Shown here piece after piece: positions 1-7,333 of a DNA stretch of 50,165 nucleotides. Location: positions 1 through 50,165 of the forward strand of contig CBDVAP010000006.1 of the NCBI GenBank assembly GCA_965372015.1, given 5' to 3'. This DNA is from JACZSB01 sp965372015. Lineage in GTDB: Bacteria > Fidelibacterota > Marinisomatia > SCGC-AAA003-L08 > TS1B11. Under the pieces are notes generated by a model. The model had not been told where the DNA came from. It did not search any database and saw only the letters and a list, made by a program, of their open reading frames with translations. A program made the translations under genes and the position numbers. The first letter of the stretch is position 1. Every line of letters begins with the position of its first letter.

Positions 1-503
1 GGGGGGCAGAGCCCTGACCAGGGGTCCCCCTGACGGGCGGTGCCCAATAGGGTTGCCAGCCGGTCGAACTGGGCGCTCATAAGGGGCTTGAAAGTGGCAT
101 TCAGGCGGTCGTTCTGCAACTGATCCAGCTGGCGGCCAATGACGCGTTCGAGGGCGGCGAGGGCAAAGAGTGCGCCTTCGGCGGTGCTGAAAGAGAGGTT
201 CTTTAGGGCCTCCAGCACGGTGCGGCGCAGCTGGCGGAGCTCTTCCAGATACTCGTCACCGGCTAGTGTCCGGTCTGCATCCTGGCGCTCCCGGATAGCC
301 AGCCAGATGGTGTTCCGGCGGTCCTGCCAGCGGTCGGCGTGAGCCCAGCGCCTCAGCGATGTCAGACCGGGGGCAGCCTCGCCGTGGCGTTCGCTCAGTT
401 CGGCTTGTACCCGGGGGTGGGACAGGCCGGTGCAGTACAGGTCGAAGGCCTCTTCCCGAAGTCGCCGGGCGTAGGCAGCGGTCCTATGGTGTGGCTTTGT
501 CAT
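1..503 (-). CDS. Phage-like HTH protein, possible terminase small subunit (partial)
   Basis: An open frame reads from ATG at 503 to the window edge without a stop (about 167 codons), so the gene is truncated at its 3' end by the window. The N-terminus is basic (MTKPHHRTAAYARRLREE). It is followed by a helix-turn-helix-like segment with 'LYCTGLSHPRVQAELSERHG' and 'LTSLRRWA', and then a long charged helical stretch. An N-terminal HTH followed by helices is the general layout of phage terminase small subunits and related Mu-like phage DNA-binding proteins. This is a resemblance in layout, not a recognised motif. If right, prophage genes continue to the left of the window. It could also be another HTH protein of a mobile element. 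Confidence 0.45.
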   Translation of the reverse strand, partial: MTKPHHRTAAYARRLREEAFDLYCTGLSHPRVQAELSERHGEAAPGLTSLRRWAHADRWQDRRNTIWLAIRERQDADRTLAGDEYLEELRQLRRTVLEALKNLSFSTAEGALFALAALERVIGRQLDQLQNDRLNATFKPLMSAQFDRLATLLGTARQGDPWSGLCP

Positions 504-534
504 CGTCCGGAAGGTAGGGCCAGGAGTGGGCTGT

Positions 535-553
535 GTCGTTCGCCTGGTGCGCG
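535..553 (+). repeat. Dispersed repeat, core CGCCTGGTGCGCG
   Basis: The sequence GTCGTTCGCCTGGTGCGCG recurs with small changes at 9339-9358, 9434-9453 and 9567-9587, nearly 9 kb away. All four copies lie outside genes. Its origin is unknown; it may be part of a larger dispersed repetitive element. Confidence 0.6.
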
Positions 554-614
554 AAACTTCACCCCCTTCGACTGTGCTCCCCCGCTGTTGATGGGGAAAG
601 ATACCTTCTGAAGA

Positions 615-634
615 GGGCGTAGCACGCTACGCCC
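615..634. repeat. REP-like palindrome
   Basis: GGGCGTAGC and GCTACGCCC are separated by 2 nt, giving a 9-bp perfect stem. Such extragenic palindromes are common in many bacterial genomes. No T-tract follows, so it is not an obvious terminator. Confidence 0.6.
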
Positions 635-846
635 CTACAGGAGGGCTATCCGGAGACGGCAGGCAGATTGAATCCCGCCGTTGGCGGGACACACGTTGAA
701 CCGGGGGGAAGAGGGACGCCGTTAGCGGAGTGTGGCAAATACGGCAAGGAGGTTGACAGACCGGTAAGAATCGCCAAATACTTTTATAAGGTACCTGGTA
801 CCCCTGGATTTTACAGAGATGCATGCAGGGAAGGCACGGTTTCAGG

Positions 847-970
847 CTAGGAGCTGGACAGCTCCCTCAAGTAGTGTTTCACCTAATCGAGGGAAATACG
901 TTGCTGCTCCATGCTGTCCCGGTCCGTGAGGGTGTGATTGCCATAAAAATCATCTACGCGAATTCCCGTC
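847..970 (-). pseudogene. glyS 3'-end fragment (decayed)
   Basis: Read on the minus strand, this segment encodes 'TLTDRDSMEQQRISLD', then an in-frame TAG, then 'VKHYLRELSSS' and a stop. It aligns with the C-terminus of the intact GlyRS at 2404-3858 ('TIRDRDSMEQERVGMDKV', 'VYLREKMGS'). The 21 nt at 904-924 are identical to 2461-2481 in glyS, while the flanks have diverged. The internal stop and the missing body show it is not functional. It lies just beyond the fic gene, so fic sits between intact glyS and this orphan 3' end. It may be a displaced end left by an insertion, or a remnant of a second, diverged glyS. Confidence 0.72.
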
Positions 971-2167
971 TTAATCCGCATAAATGATATCCAAAATTGG
1001 CAGACAATAATAGGTCAACTGAGGCACCTCTGTAGCTTCAGTAAGAATGCCCATTTGGTCAAGCTTGATTAAATCACTGCGAGCGGTCGGGTAAGACACG
1101 TCCTGTCGTTCTGCAATCCGGGCGACAACAGCCACTGGAAGATAAAACAGCTCGTCGAGGATAGCTGCCAACCGAATGCTACCGGCTGATGTAGCAATGA
1201 CCTCATGAAACTTCTGGTGCAAAGAAATCAGCTTATCATATCTATTTAACGTATCCTTGGCCTGTTCCACTACCCCCTGTAGGCAGAAAGCGATCCATTC
1301 TGTCCATTGACCCGCTACGCTGACGCTAAAGAGCCGGTCAATATATTCGTCCCTTTTACGGTCGAAATAATCGCTCATATAAAGCCACTGGTTGGACAGG
1401 TTACACCATTCAGCAATCTGCACAGAAAGAAGTAATCTGCCCACCCGGCCATTTCCGTCCCCAAAAGGATGAATAGCTTCGAATTGGTAATGGGCGATAA
1501 ATGATCTTACCAATGGGTCCATGTCTGATTTCTGGTGAATATATTTTTCGAAGTTATCTAGAAGGGATAAATGTTCCGGGGCAGGAGGGGGTACATATCT
1601 GGCGGGACGGCCAATCTGATTCTGAGTCCGCCGAAACTCGCCTGGTGTCCGATCGCTTCCCCGCACCCCATCCATGAGGATCCGATGAAAATCCCTGATT
1701 AACCTAAGGGAGATAGGTAAGTCCCCCCGTTTCCATAAGCGCAAAGCCGAGGCATAGTTGTGGACTTCCCTATAGGCATTGATAGGATCGACGTTTGAGG
1801 TGGATGCCTTTGGATCAAGTGCAAAAAGAATTTGTTGACGGGGCTCGGTGAAGGTTCCCTCCAAGCTTGATGATTTCTGGGCTTCGCGGTTTTGGAGAGG
1901 CCTCAGCACCAATTCCGGATTGGTAATGTGTTTCCCTGTTCCCTCCAGTTCCGAAAGTGCTCTATGTGCCTCCAGGAGCAATGGCCAGAGCGCCTCAGGC
2001 CAAGTCCAATCCGGTGGAAGCCGGTTAGGGATAAAAGCATGAGTGAGGTCGCGGACCCCTGTGATAGAGATGACCTGACCTGTTTTATTAGAGGTGAAAT
2101 GCTCCGGTTTCATAGCACTCGGCGCGGGCGTTTTAAATGATCGTCGAGACTTTAAAGTAAATGCCAT
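971..2167 (-). CDS. Fic/DOC family protein (predicted AMP-transferase)
   Basis: The 398-aa protein carries the Fic signature HPFGDGNGRVGR at about residues 233-244. Its His is the catalytic base, and the Asp/Asn/Arg residues bind metal and ATP phosphates. Fic enzymes usually transfer AMP to a hydroxyl of a target protein. An (S/T)xxxE(G/N) autoinhibitory motif is visible upstream (S99...E103-G104), which makes this a class II Fic with an N-terminal inhibitory helix. The N-terminal Fic_N-like region spans roughly 40-110, and a winged-helix-like segment lies near 320-385. The protein is cytoplasmic, as no signal or TM segment is seen. ATG at 2167 follows a tandem copy of its own 5' end. Its position between glyS and a glyS fragment suggests acquisition by insertion. 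The target is unknown. Confidence 0.9.
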   Translation of the reverse strand: MAFTLKSRRSFKTPAPSAMKPEHFTSNKTGQVISITGVRDLTHAFIPNRLPPDWTWPEALWPLLLEAHRALSELEGTGKHITNPELVLRPLQNREAQKSSSLEGTFTEPRQQILFALDPKASTSNVDPINAYREVHNYASALRLWKRGDLPISLRLIRDFHRILMDGVRGSDRTPGEFRRTQNQIGRPARYVPPPAPEHLSLLDNFEKYIHQKSDMDPLVRSFIAHYQFEAIHPFGDGNGRVGRLLLSVQIAEWCNLSNQWLYMSDYFDRKRDEYIDRLFSVSVAGQWTEWIAFCLQGVVEQAKDTLNRYDKLISLHQKFHEVIATSAGSIRLAAILDELFYLPVAVVARIAERQDVSYPTARSDLIKLDQMGILTEATEVPQLTYYCLPILDIIYAD

Positions 2168-2240
2168 TTTATTTTAACCAGATGGCGATCTATTATACAA
2201 GCTTTAAACACATTAAAAAACCCGCATCCGCGGGACGTTC
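2111..2240. repeat. Tandem unit A: fic 5' end plus terminator hairpin
   Basis: This segment is repeated imperfectly 133 bp further on, at 2244-2373. It holds the first codons of fic, an AT-rich leader and a terminator-like hairpin. Shared blocks include TTTTAAATGATCG (2131 and 2264) and AAAGTAAATGCC. Unit A carries the functional ATG. Confidence 0.7.
2215..2234 (-). terminator. Rho-independent terminator, upstream of fic
   Basis: On the minus strand, CCCGC / GCGGG pair around a 4-nt loop and are followed by TTTTTT. The hairpin lies between glyS and fic, in tandem with the hairpin at 2348-2369, and should isolate fic from glyS transcription. Confidence 0.7.
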
Positions 2241-2243
2241 TGG

Positions 2244-2373
2244 CATAGCGCTCTGCGCTGAAATTTTAAATGATCGCCGATACCTTAAAGTAAATGCCGT
2301 TTTATTTTAACTCGCTGGCGGTGCATTGAACAATCTTAAAATGCGCTAAAAGCCCCGCTTTCGCGAGGCTTCC
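2244..2373 (-). pseudogene. Tandem unit B: truncated second fic 5' end
   Basis: On the minus strand from 2300 this reads 'TAFTLRYRRSFKISAQSAM', closely matching the start of Fic ('MAFTLKSRRSFKTPAPSAM'), but the start codon is ACG and the frame leaves homology after about 19 codons. With its hairpin it forms a diverged tandem duplicate of 2111-2240. It may be a relic of a second fic copy or of slippage duplication. Confidence 0.65.
2348..2369 (-). terminator. Rho-independent terminator after glyS
   Basis: On the minus strand a GCCTCGC/GCGGGGC stem with one mismatch is followed by TTTT, 35 nt beyond the glyS stop. It is likely the end of the topA-glyS transcript. Confidence 0.7.
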
Positions 2374-2403
2374 AGGTTTTTCTCCACACTCTATGCTCCC
2401 ACT

Positions 2404-3858
2404 TTACGATCCCATCTTTTCTCGAAGATAAACAGCCACCTTATCCATCCCAACCCTTTCCTGCTCCATGCTGTCCCGGTCGCGGATCGTGACTGTCTGG
2501 TCCTCCACGGTCTGGCCATCGATAGTCACACCGAACGGTGTACCGGCTTCATCCTGCCGTCGGTAGCGCCGGCCGATAGAGCCCCCGGCGTCGTAGAAGG
2601 CCGAGAAGTCCCCCAATAGGTCGTCCACCAACTGCCGGGCGATCTCCGGCATGCCCTCCTTGTTCACCAGGGGAAACACTGCCACTGTGATCGGCGCCAA
2701 CGACGGCGATAGCCGCAGCACCACCCGCCGCTCCCCTTTCACTTCATCCTCGTGATAGGCGTCTGTCAGGACAGTCAGCACCGTGCGGTCCACCCCGGCG
2801 GAAGCCTCCACCACGGCCGGGGTAAGGTGTTGGTTGGTGGCTGGATCCAGCCAGGTGAGCTTCTTCCCGCTGAACTCTTGATGGCGGTCCAGGTCGTAAG
2901 TGCCCCGGTCGGCGATACCCTCCAGCTCGGACCATCCGAAGGGGAACTGGTATTCCACATCATAGCAGGCGCTCGAGTAGTGGGCCAGCTCGTCATCGCC
3001 ATGGGGCCGCAGCCGTAATTTCTCCCTACGTACGCCAAGAGAGGCGTACCACTCTAGCCGCGCCTGGGACCAATACTCCAACCACTGAGCGGTATCCTCA
3101 GGCTTGACAAAGTACTCCATCTCCATCTGCTCGAATTCCCGGGTGCGGAACAGGAAGTTGCCGGTGGTGATCTCGTTGCGGAAGGCCTTGCCCAGCTGGG
3201 CGATGCCAAACGGCAGCTTGGCTCGCGCGGCCCCTTGCACGTTCAGGAAGTTGACGAAGATACCCTGGGCTGTCTCCGGCCGCAGGTAAGCCTCCATACC
3301 GGTCTCTGCCGAGGAGCCAATGAGAGTCTTGAACATCAGGTTAAACTGGCGGGGAATAGTCCAGTCGGCCTTTTTACCGTCGGCTAGGATGCCGAAGGTG
3401 TTCAGATCCGCCTGGTCGGGAGGTAGCATGACCGCCTCCACCAGACGGGTTATGGTGTCAATACCAACTTCATCAGGAAGTGACTCGTTGCAGACCGCCT
3501 GCGACAGTTGCTCCAGAACCTCCCGTGCCTGGGCTTCTAACAGATGGTCCAGGCGGTAACGCTTTTGGGTTTTTTTATCATCCACCAGGGGATCGTGGAA
3601 GGCCTCAACATGCCCGGAAGCCTCCCATACACGGGGATGCATCAGGATAGCGGCATCCATGCCCACCACGTCCTGCCGGGCAGTAACCATATCCCGCCAC
3701 CAGCGGTTTTTGATGTTGCGCTTGAGCTCCACGCCCAGGTGGCCATAGTCCCAGGTGGAAGCCAAACCACCGTATATCTCGCTGCTTTGGAAAATGAAAC
3801 CCCGTCGCTTTGCCAGGGACGTGAGTTTCTCCATAACGTCCGGTTGTTGCTTGGCCAT
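2404..3858 (-). CDS. glyS: Glycyl-tRNA synthetase, alpha2 type
   Basis: The 484-aa class II aminoacyl-tRNA synthetase charges tRNA-Gly with glycine. The N-terminus has the alpha2 GlyRS signature (RRGFIFQSSEIYGG, WDYGHLGVELKRN). Motif 2 appears as 'GKAFRNEI' with 'FRTREFEQMEMEYF', and the motif 3 and C-terminal anticodon-binding region includes 'PFGVTIDGQ' and 'IRDRDSMEQ'. Length is normal for this homodimeric form, which is unrelated to the alpha/beta form of many bacteria. ATG at 3858 lies 6 nt after the topA stop, so the two genes are probably cotranscribed. Two terminator hairpins follow. A 21-nt block of its 3' end is repeated exactly beyond fic (904-924). Confidence 0.97.
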   Translation of the reverse strand: MAKQQPDVMEKLTSLAKRRGFIFQSSEIYGGLASTWDYGHLGVELKRNIKNRWWRDMVTARQDVVGMDAAILMHPRVWEASGHVEAFHDPLVDDKKTQKRYRLDHLLEAQAREVLEQLSQAVCNESLPDEVGIDTITRLVEAVMLPPDQADLNTFGILADGKKADWTIPRQFNLMFKTLIGSSAETGMEAYLRPETAQGIFVNFLNVQGAARAKLPFGIAQLGKAFRNEITTGNFLFRTREFEQMEMEYFVKPEDTAQWLEYWSQARLEWYASLGVRREKLRLRPHGDDELAHYSSACYDVEYQFPFGWSELEGIADRGTYDLDRHQEFSGKKLTWLDPATNQHLTPAVVEASAGVDRTVLTVLTDAYHEDEVKGERRVVLRLSPSLAPITVAVFPLVNKEGMPEIARQLVDDLLGDFSAFYDAGGSIGRRYRRQDEAGTPFGVTIDGQTVEDQTVTIRDRDSMEQERVGMDKVAVYLREKMGS

Positions 3859-3864
3859 GCCCAG

Positions 3865-6378
3865 TTATGCTCGCTTGGAAGTGGCCCGGCCCCCGCGCCG
3901 CCGGCGAGTCGGTCCCTGAGCTGCCTTGGCTGCTAGTCGCTTTACCGCCTCACCCAGATCGATTTGCTCGGGTACTTCGTCCTTCTTAAGAGAGACATTC
4001 GTGGTACCGTCTGTAATATAGGGTCCGTAGCGCCCCGACTTGATGGTTATCTTGGCGCCCGTTTTCGGATGGTCTCCTAACTCCTGTAAAATAGCCGGTG
4101 TCTTTCTCTTACTACTCTGTAAAATCTCCACCGCCCGGTCCAGCTCGATGCTCAATAGGTCCTCGCCCTTGGGTATCTGGCCATTGGTCTGACCACTTTT
4201 CAGGTAGGGACCATACTTGCCCAAATCGACCAATACCGGCTCACCGGTCACCGGGTGGGGACCCAAATCCTTGGGCAGCGACAATATTTTCGTGGCGATC
4301 TCAAGAGTCGCCTCTTCGGGGGCCATCCCCGGCAATAGAGACTTCTGTTTGAGCTTTTCAGAGTCAGAGCCCAATTGCAGGTAAAATCCAAAGCGGCCCT
4401 TTTTCAACAGCACCGGCTGTCCCGAATCCGGATCCTGTCCCAACTCCTTGGGATATTCACTACCTTTCTCCAGTCTTTCCAGCGCCCATTCCAGCGAGAT
4501 ATCAGCTGGAGGAGTATCCACGTCAAGGCTGGTACGACTATCCCCATATTCCAGGTAAGGACCATACCGGCCGATGCGTACATTCACTGGGACATCATCT
4601 TTGCCATGACCTAGCGGAATGGTGCAAATGCGGCGGATTTCAATAGGGACTGACAGCAGGGCTTTGAGCCCGGTATCTCCATTGCCGCCAAAATAGAACC
4701 TATGCAAGTATGGTAAGTGCTCTCTCTCTCCGCGACTAATCTCATCCAGAACATCTTCCATACGGGCAGTGAACTGATAGTCCACCAATTCCGTGAAGTA
4801 GGCTTCCATCAACCTGACGACCACTACCGCCGTGAATGTGGGTACTAGCGAACCGTTCTTCTTAAAAACATACTCCCGGCGCTGAATGGTGTCCATAATC
4901 GAAGCATAGGTGCTGGGTCGTCCGATGCCCAGTGACTCCAGCTCCTTGATCAGTGTTGCTTCAGTATATCGAGCGGAGGGCTTTGTATTGTGTTCCTTTG
5001 GAGAAACTTGCTCGCAACCCACCTGTTCGCCCTCATGTAGCTTCGGCAAGGTCTTCTCGTCGCCGGCATCATCATCAGATGTGCGCTGGTAGACAGCCAT
5101 ATAGCCGGGGAATTCGATAACCTTCCCGGCAGCCTGGAAAACAGCACCATCATCTGAGACATCCACAGTGGTTTTGCGAATCTTTGCGGAAACCATCTGA
5201 CATGCCAGAGTACGTTGGTAAATAAGCTGGTAGAGCCGCCGCAAATCGTTCTCTTGACTTGTCATTTGACCGGGGTCGTGGAACTGTGCGCCCGCAGGCC
5301 GGATAGCTTCATGTGCCTCCTGGGCATTCTTGACTTTGGTTTTGTATACGAGTGGTTTTGACGGTAAATAATCGCGCCCGAATTGGTCTAAGATCAATTT
5401 TCTGGCGGCCGCCAACGCTTCCTGCGACAGTGTGGTGGAATCGGTCCGCATGTAAGTGATGTACCCGTTCTCATATAGCTTTTGGGCCACAACCATGGTA
5501 CGCTTAGGTGAGAAGTTCAACTTATTCGCGGCTGCCTGCTGTAGCGTGCTGGTAGTGAAAGGTGGAGACGGGTTGGATGTTGAAGGTTTTTCTTGCATCC
5601 TCGTCACCAACCACTCACTCTTAATCAATCGATCCATCAGGGCGTCGGCCGCTTCACGTTCCAGTAGAATCACTCCCTTTTTAGACTTCAACTGGCCACT
5701 GGTTCGATCAAAATCCTTACTATTGACCAGTCGATTACCGTCGAGGCCGACCAGGGTTGCAGTGAATGATTCATTCATTGTGGTTGTAAATGTAGCCTCC
5801 AGATCCCACCATTGACTAGGTTTGAAGGCATAACGGGTGCGCTCTTTTTCAACTACCAGCCGGACGGCCACACTCTGCACCCTTCCCGCTGAAAGGCGGG
5901 GGGCTATCTTCCGCCAGAGGACAGGGGAAATCTCATAGCCCACCAGTCGGTCCAGAATCCGGCGGGTCTCCTGGGCTCTTACCAAGTTCATGTCAATCGG
6001 ACGAGTGTTGTCGAAAGCATTGAGAATAGCAGTGCGGGTTAGCTCATGAAACACTAATCTATAGGTCGGCACTTTTATATTCAAAGTCTCGACAAGTGCC
6101 CAGCTGATGGCTTCCCCTTCGCGGTCCGGGTCCGTAGCCAGATACACTATAGCCGCGTTTTTTAGCGCTTTTTTAAGCTGGGAAATTATCTTCTTTTTCT
6201 CTGGCGCCACTTGATACGTGACCTGAAAATCATGGTTGGCATCAACACCCATTTCCCGAGGCGGCAAATCACGGATGTGCCCCACAGAAGCAACAATGTC
6301 GTACTTATCTCCCAGCACTTTCTGTAAGGTACGTGCTTTGGAAGGAGATTCAACGATGATTAGGTGGTGCCCAGCCAT
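3865..6378 (-). CDS. topA: DNA topoisomerase I (type IA)
   Basis: The 837-aa enzyme relaxes negative supercoils by transient cleavage of one strand. The TOPRIM domain is N-terminal (VESPSKARTLQKVLG; acidic triad in 'ATDPDREGEAI'). The type IA core follows, with the catalytic Tyr in 'GYITYMRTDSTTLS' (about residue 310). The C-terminus lacks the cysteine zinc ribbons of E. coli TopA. Instead it has four units built on G-[RK]-[YF]-G-x-Y (GRYGPYLEYG, GRFGFYLQLG, GKYGPYLKSG, GRYGPYITDG), followed by a basic tail rich in Arg/Lys. This repeat type is known from several non-proteobacterial phyla. The gene is the likely first member of a topA-glyS transcription unit. Confidence 0.97.
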   Translation of the reverse strand: MAGHHLIIVESPSKARTLQKVLGDKYDIVASVGHIRDLPPREMGVDANHDFQVTYQVAPEKKKIISQLKKALKNAAIVYLATDPDREGEAISWALVETLNIKVPTYRLVFHELTRTAILNAFDNTRPIDMNLVRAQETRRILDRLVGYEISPVLWRKIAPRLSAGRVQSVAVRLVVEKERTRYAFKPSQWWDLEATFTTTMNESFTATLVGLDGNRLVNSKDFDRTSGQLKSKKGVILLEREAADALMDRLIKSEWLVTRMQEKPSTSNPSPPFTTSTLQQAAANKLNFSPKRTMVVAQKLYENGYITYMRTDSTTLSQEALAAARKLILDQFGRDYLPSKPLVYKTKVKNAQEAHEAIRPAGAQFHDPGQMTSQENDLRRLYQLIYQRTLACQMVSAKIRKTTVDVSDDGAVFQAAGKVIEFPGYMAVYQRTSDDDAGDEKTLPKLHEGEQVGCEQVSPKEHNTKPSARYTEATLIKELESLGIGRPSTYASIMDTIQRREYVFKKNGSLVPTFTAVVVVRLMEAYFTELVDYQFTARMEDVLDEISRGEREHLPYLHRFYFGGNGDTGLKALLSVPIEIRRICTIPLGHGKDDVPVNVRIGRYGPYLEYGDSRTSLDVDTPPADISLEWALERLEKGSEYPKELGQDPDSGQPVLLKKGRFGFYLQLGSDSEKLKQKSLLPGMAPEEATLEIATKILSLPKDLGPHPVTGEPVLVDLGKYGPYLKSGQTNGQIPKGEDLLSIELDRAVEILQSSKRKTPAILQELGDHPKTGAKITIKSGRYGPYITDGTTNVSLKKDEVPEQIDLGEAVKRLAAKAAQGPTRRRRGGRATSKRA

Positions 6379-6498
6379 ATAAACTCTAGTTTTAGGCGGG
6401 AAACTTTATACGTGACAAGTCTGGATACAAGCGAAAGTTTCCTCCATCAGGATGAAGCAAATTCAAAGACGACGATGCATACTGGGGTCCACAGTGCC

Positions 6499-7305
6499 TT
6501 AGTGATTTTGAAGCAGCGAACCAAGATCATCCAACATCAATGCTTGCTCCTTAATATGACCGTGCTCGGCCTCGACGTTGATATAAAATCCGTCGAGGGA
6601 GTTAATATAGCCGCCCAAAGTGCCGCGATCAGGCGGCCTCTCGGCCATTAAGGCCACATTATGGCCTAGATCAGCTAAAGACTCATACAGCCAGTGGGCG
6701 TTCGTAAAGAAAAAGTCATCAGGATCGCGATCCTGGGCAATATGCACGGCACGTGAATCCGGACCATACCATTCTCCTGGCATAAAATCCCGGATAGTTA
6801 ACTTGCCCGGAGTATTATTATGAATAGCAATAACGGGGACGTCTTTGGTCGGAGCAATCAAGGCGATCACCTGGGCGGCAAATCCGGTTGCAAGATCAAG
6901 GTCCTCGTCGGATGGATGCTTGGAACGGGTAAACGATTTATGTAACCCCTTCTTGGAAAACATGCGGTTAGGGTCAAAAGTGTGCATTTTCCCAGCGCGA
7001 CGAATAGCCACCTCCCGGCCGCGGCCATGCCGTAGCTCGATCAGACGGCCACCATGACTGGCCAGAAAGAGCATTGCAGCTTCGAGGCAAGTGTTTTCAT
7101 CATCATGCAAATTCACAAAAACGAACCCGGAACCAGGGCGCTCATAAACGTGGACCCAAACTTTCTCGTCGGCTAACATCAAGGTATGAGTATCGGTAGC
7201 GATACCCGGCGAACGACGTGGTGCGAAGCGACCGGAAGGGCCTGCCCGCAAGATGGTTAACGCGAGCAAAGACATAAGGAGAATGTGAGAAAAGTATCGT
7301 AGCAT
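6499..7305 (-). CDS. Secreted M14-like protein, putative zinc peptidase/amidase
   Basis: The 268-aa protein has an N-terminal hydrophobic signal segment (about residues 5-20), so it is probably exported. No family is recognised outright. The order of motifs resembles M14 carboxypeptidase-like zinc hydrolases: H67-D-D-E70 (an HxxE zinc motif), 'DPNRMF' at 111-116 (compare the Asn-Arg substrate-binding pair), H162 in 'AIHNNT' (third zinc ligand), and a late acidic segment 'NVEAEHG' that could supply the catalytic Glu. Substrate is unknown. ATG at 7305 lies 28 nt after proS, so it may be cotranscribed with it. The assignment rests on motif spacing only. Confidence 0.6.
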   Translation of the reverse strand: MLRYFSHILLMSLLALTILRAGPSGRFAPRRSPGIATDTHTLMLADEKVWVHVYERPGSGFVFVNLHDDENTCLEAAMLFLASHGGRLIELRHGRGREVAIRRAGKMHTFDPNRMFSKKGLHKSFTRSKHPSDEDLDLATGFAAQVIALIAPTKDVPVIAIHNNTPGKLTIRDFMPGEWYGPDSRAVHIAQDRDPDDFFFTNAHWLYESLADLGHNVALMAERPPDRGTLGGYINSLDGFYINVEAEHGHIKEQALMLDDLGSLLQNH

Positions 7306-7333
7306 CTTTTTGTACCTACAGCAGCAGCCAGAA

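Larger units (their letters stand above)
504..846. other. Gene-free stretch with hairpins
   Basis: No convincing gene is seen. The stretch contains one copy of a dispersed repeat (535-553), a near-perfect palindrome (615-634) and a second hairpin at 673-689 (TCCCGCC / GGCGGGA with a 3-nt loop). The short open frames on both strands have no recognisable content and cross these hairpins. Confidence 0.5.

Noticed and set aside
627..850. Short frames on both strands left of the glyS fragment
   Set aside because: They cross hairpins and show no protein-like conservation pattern.
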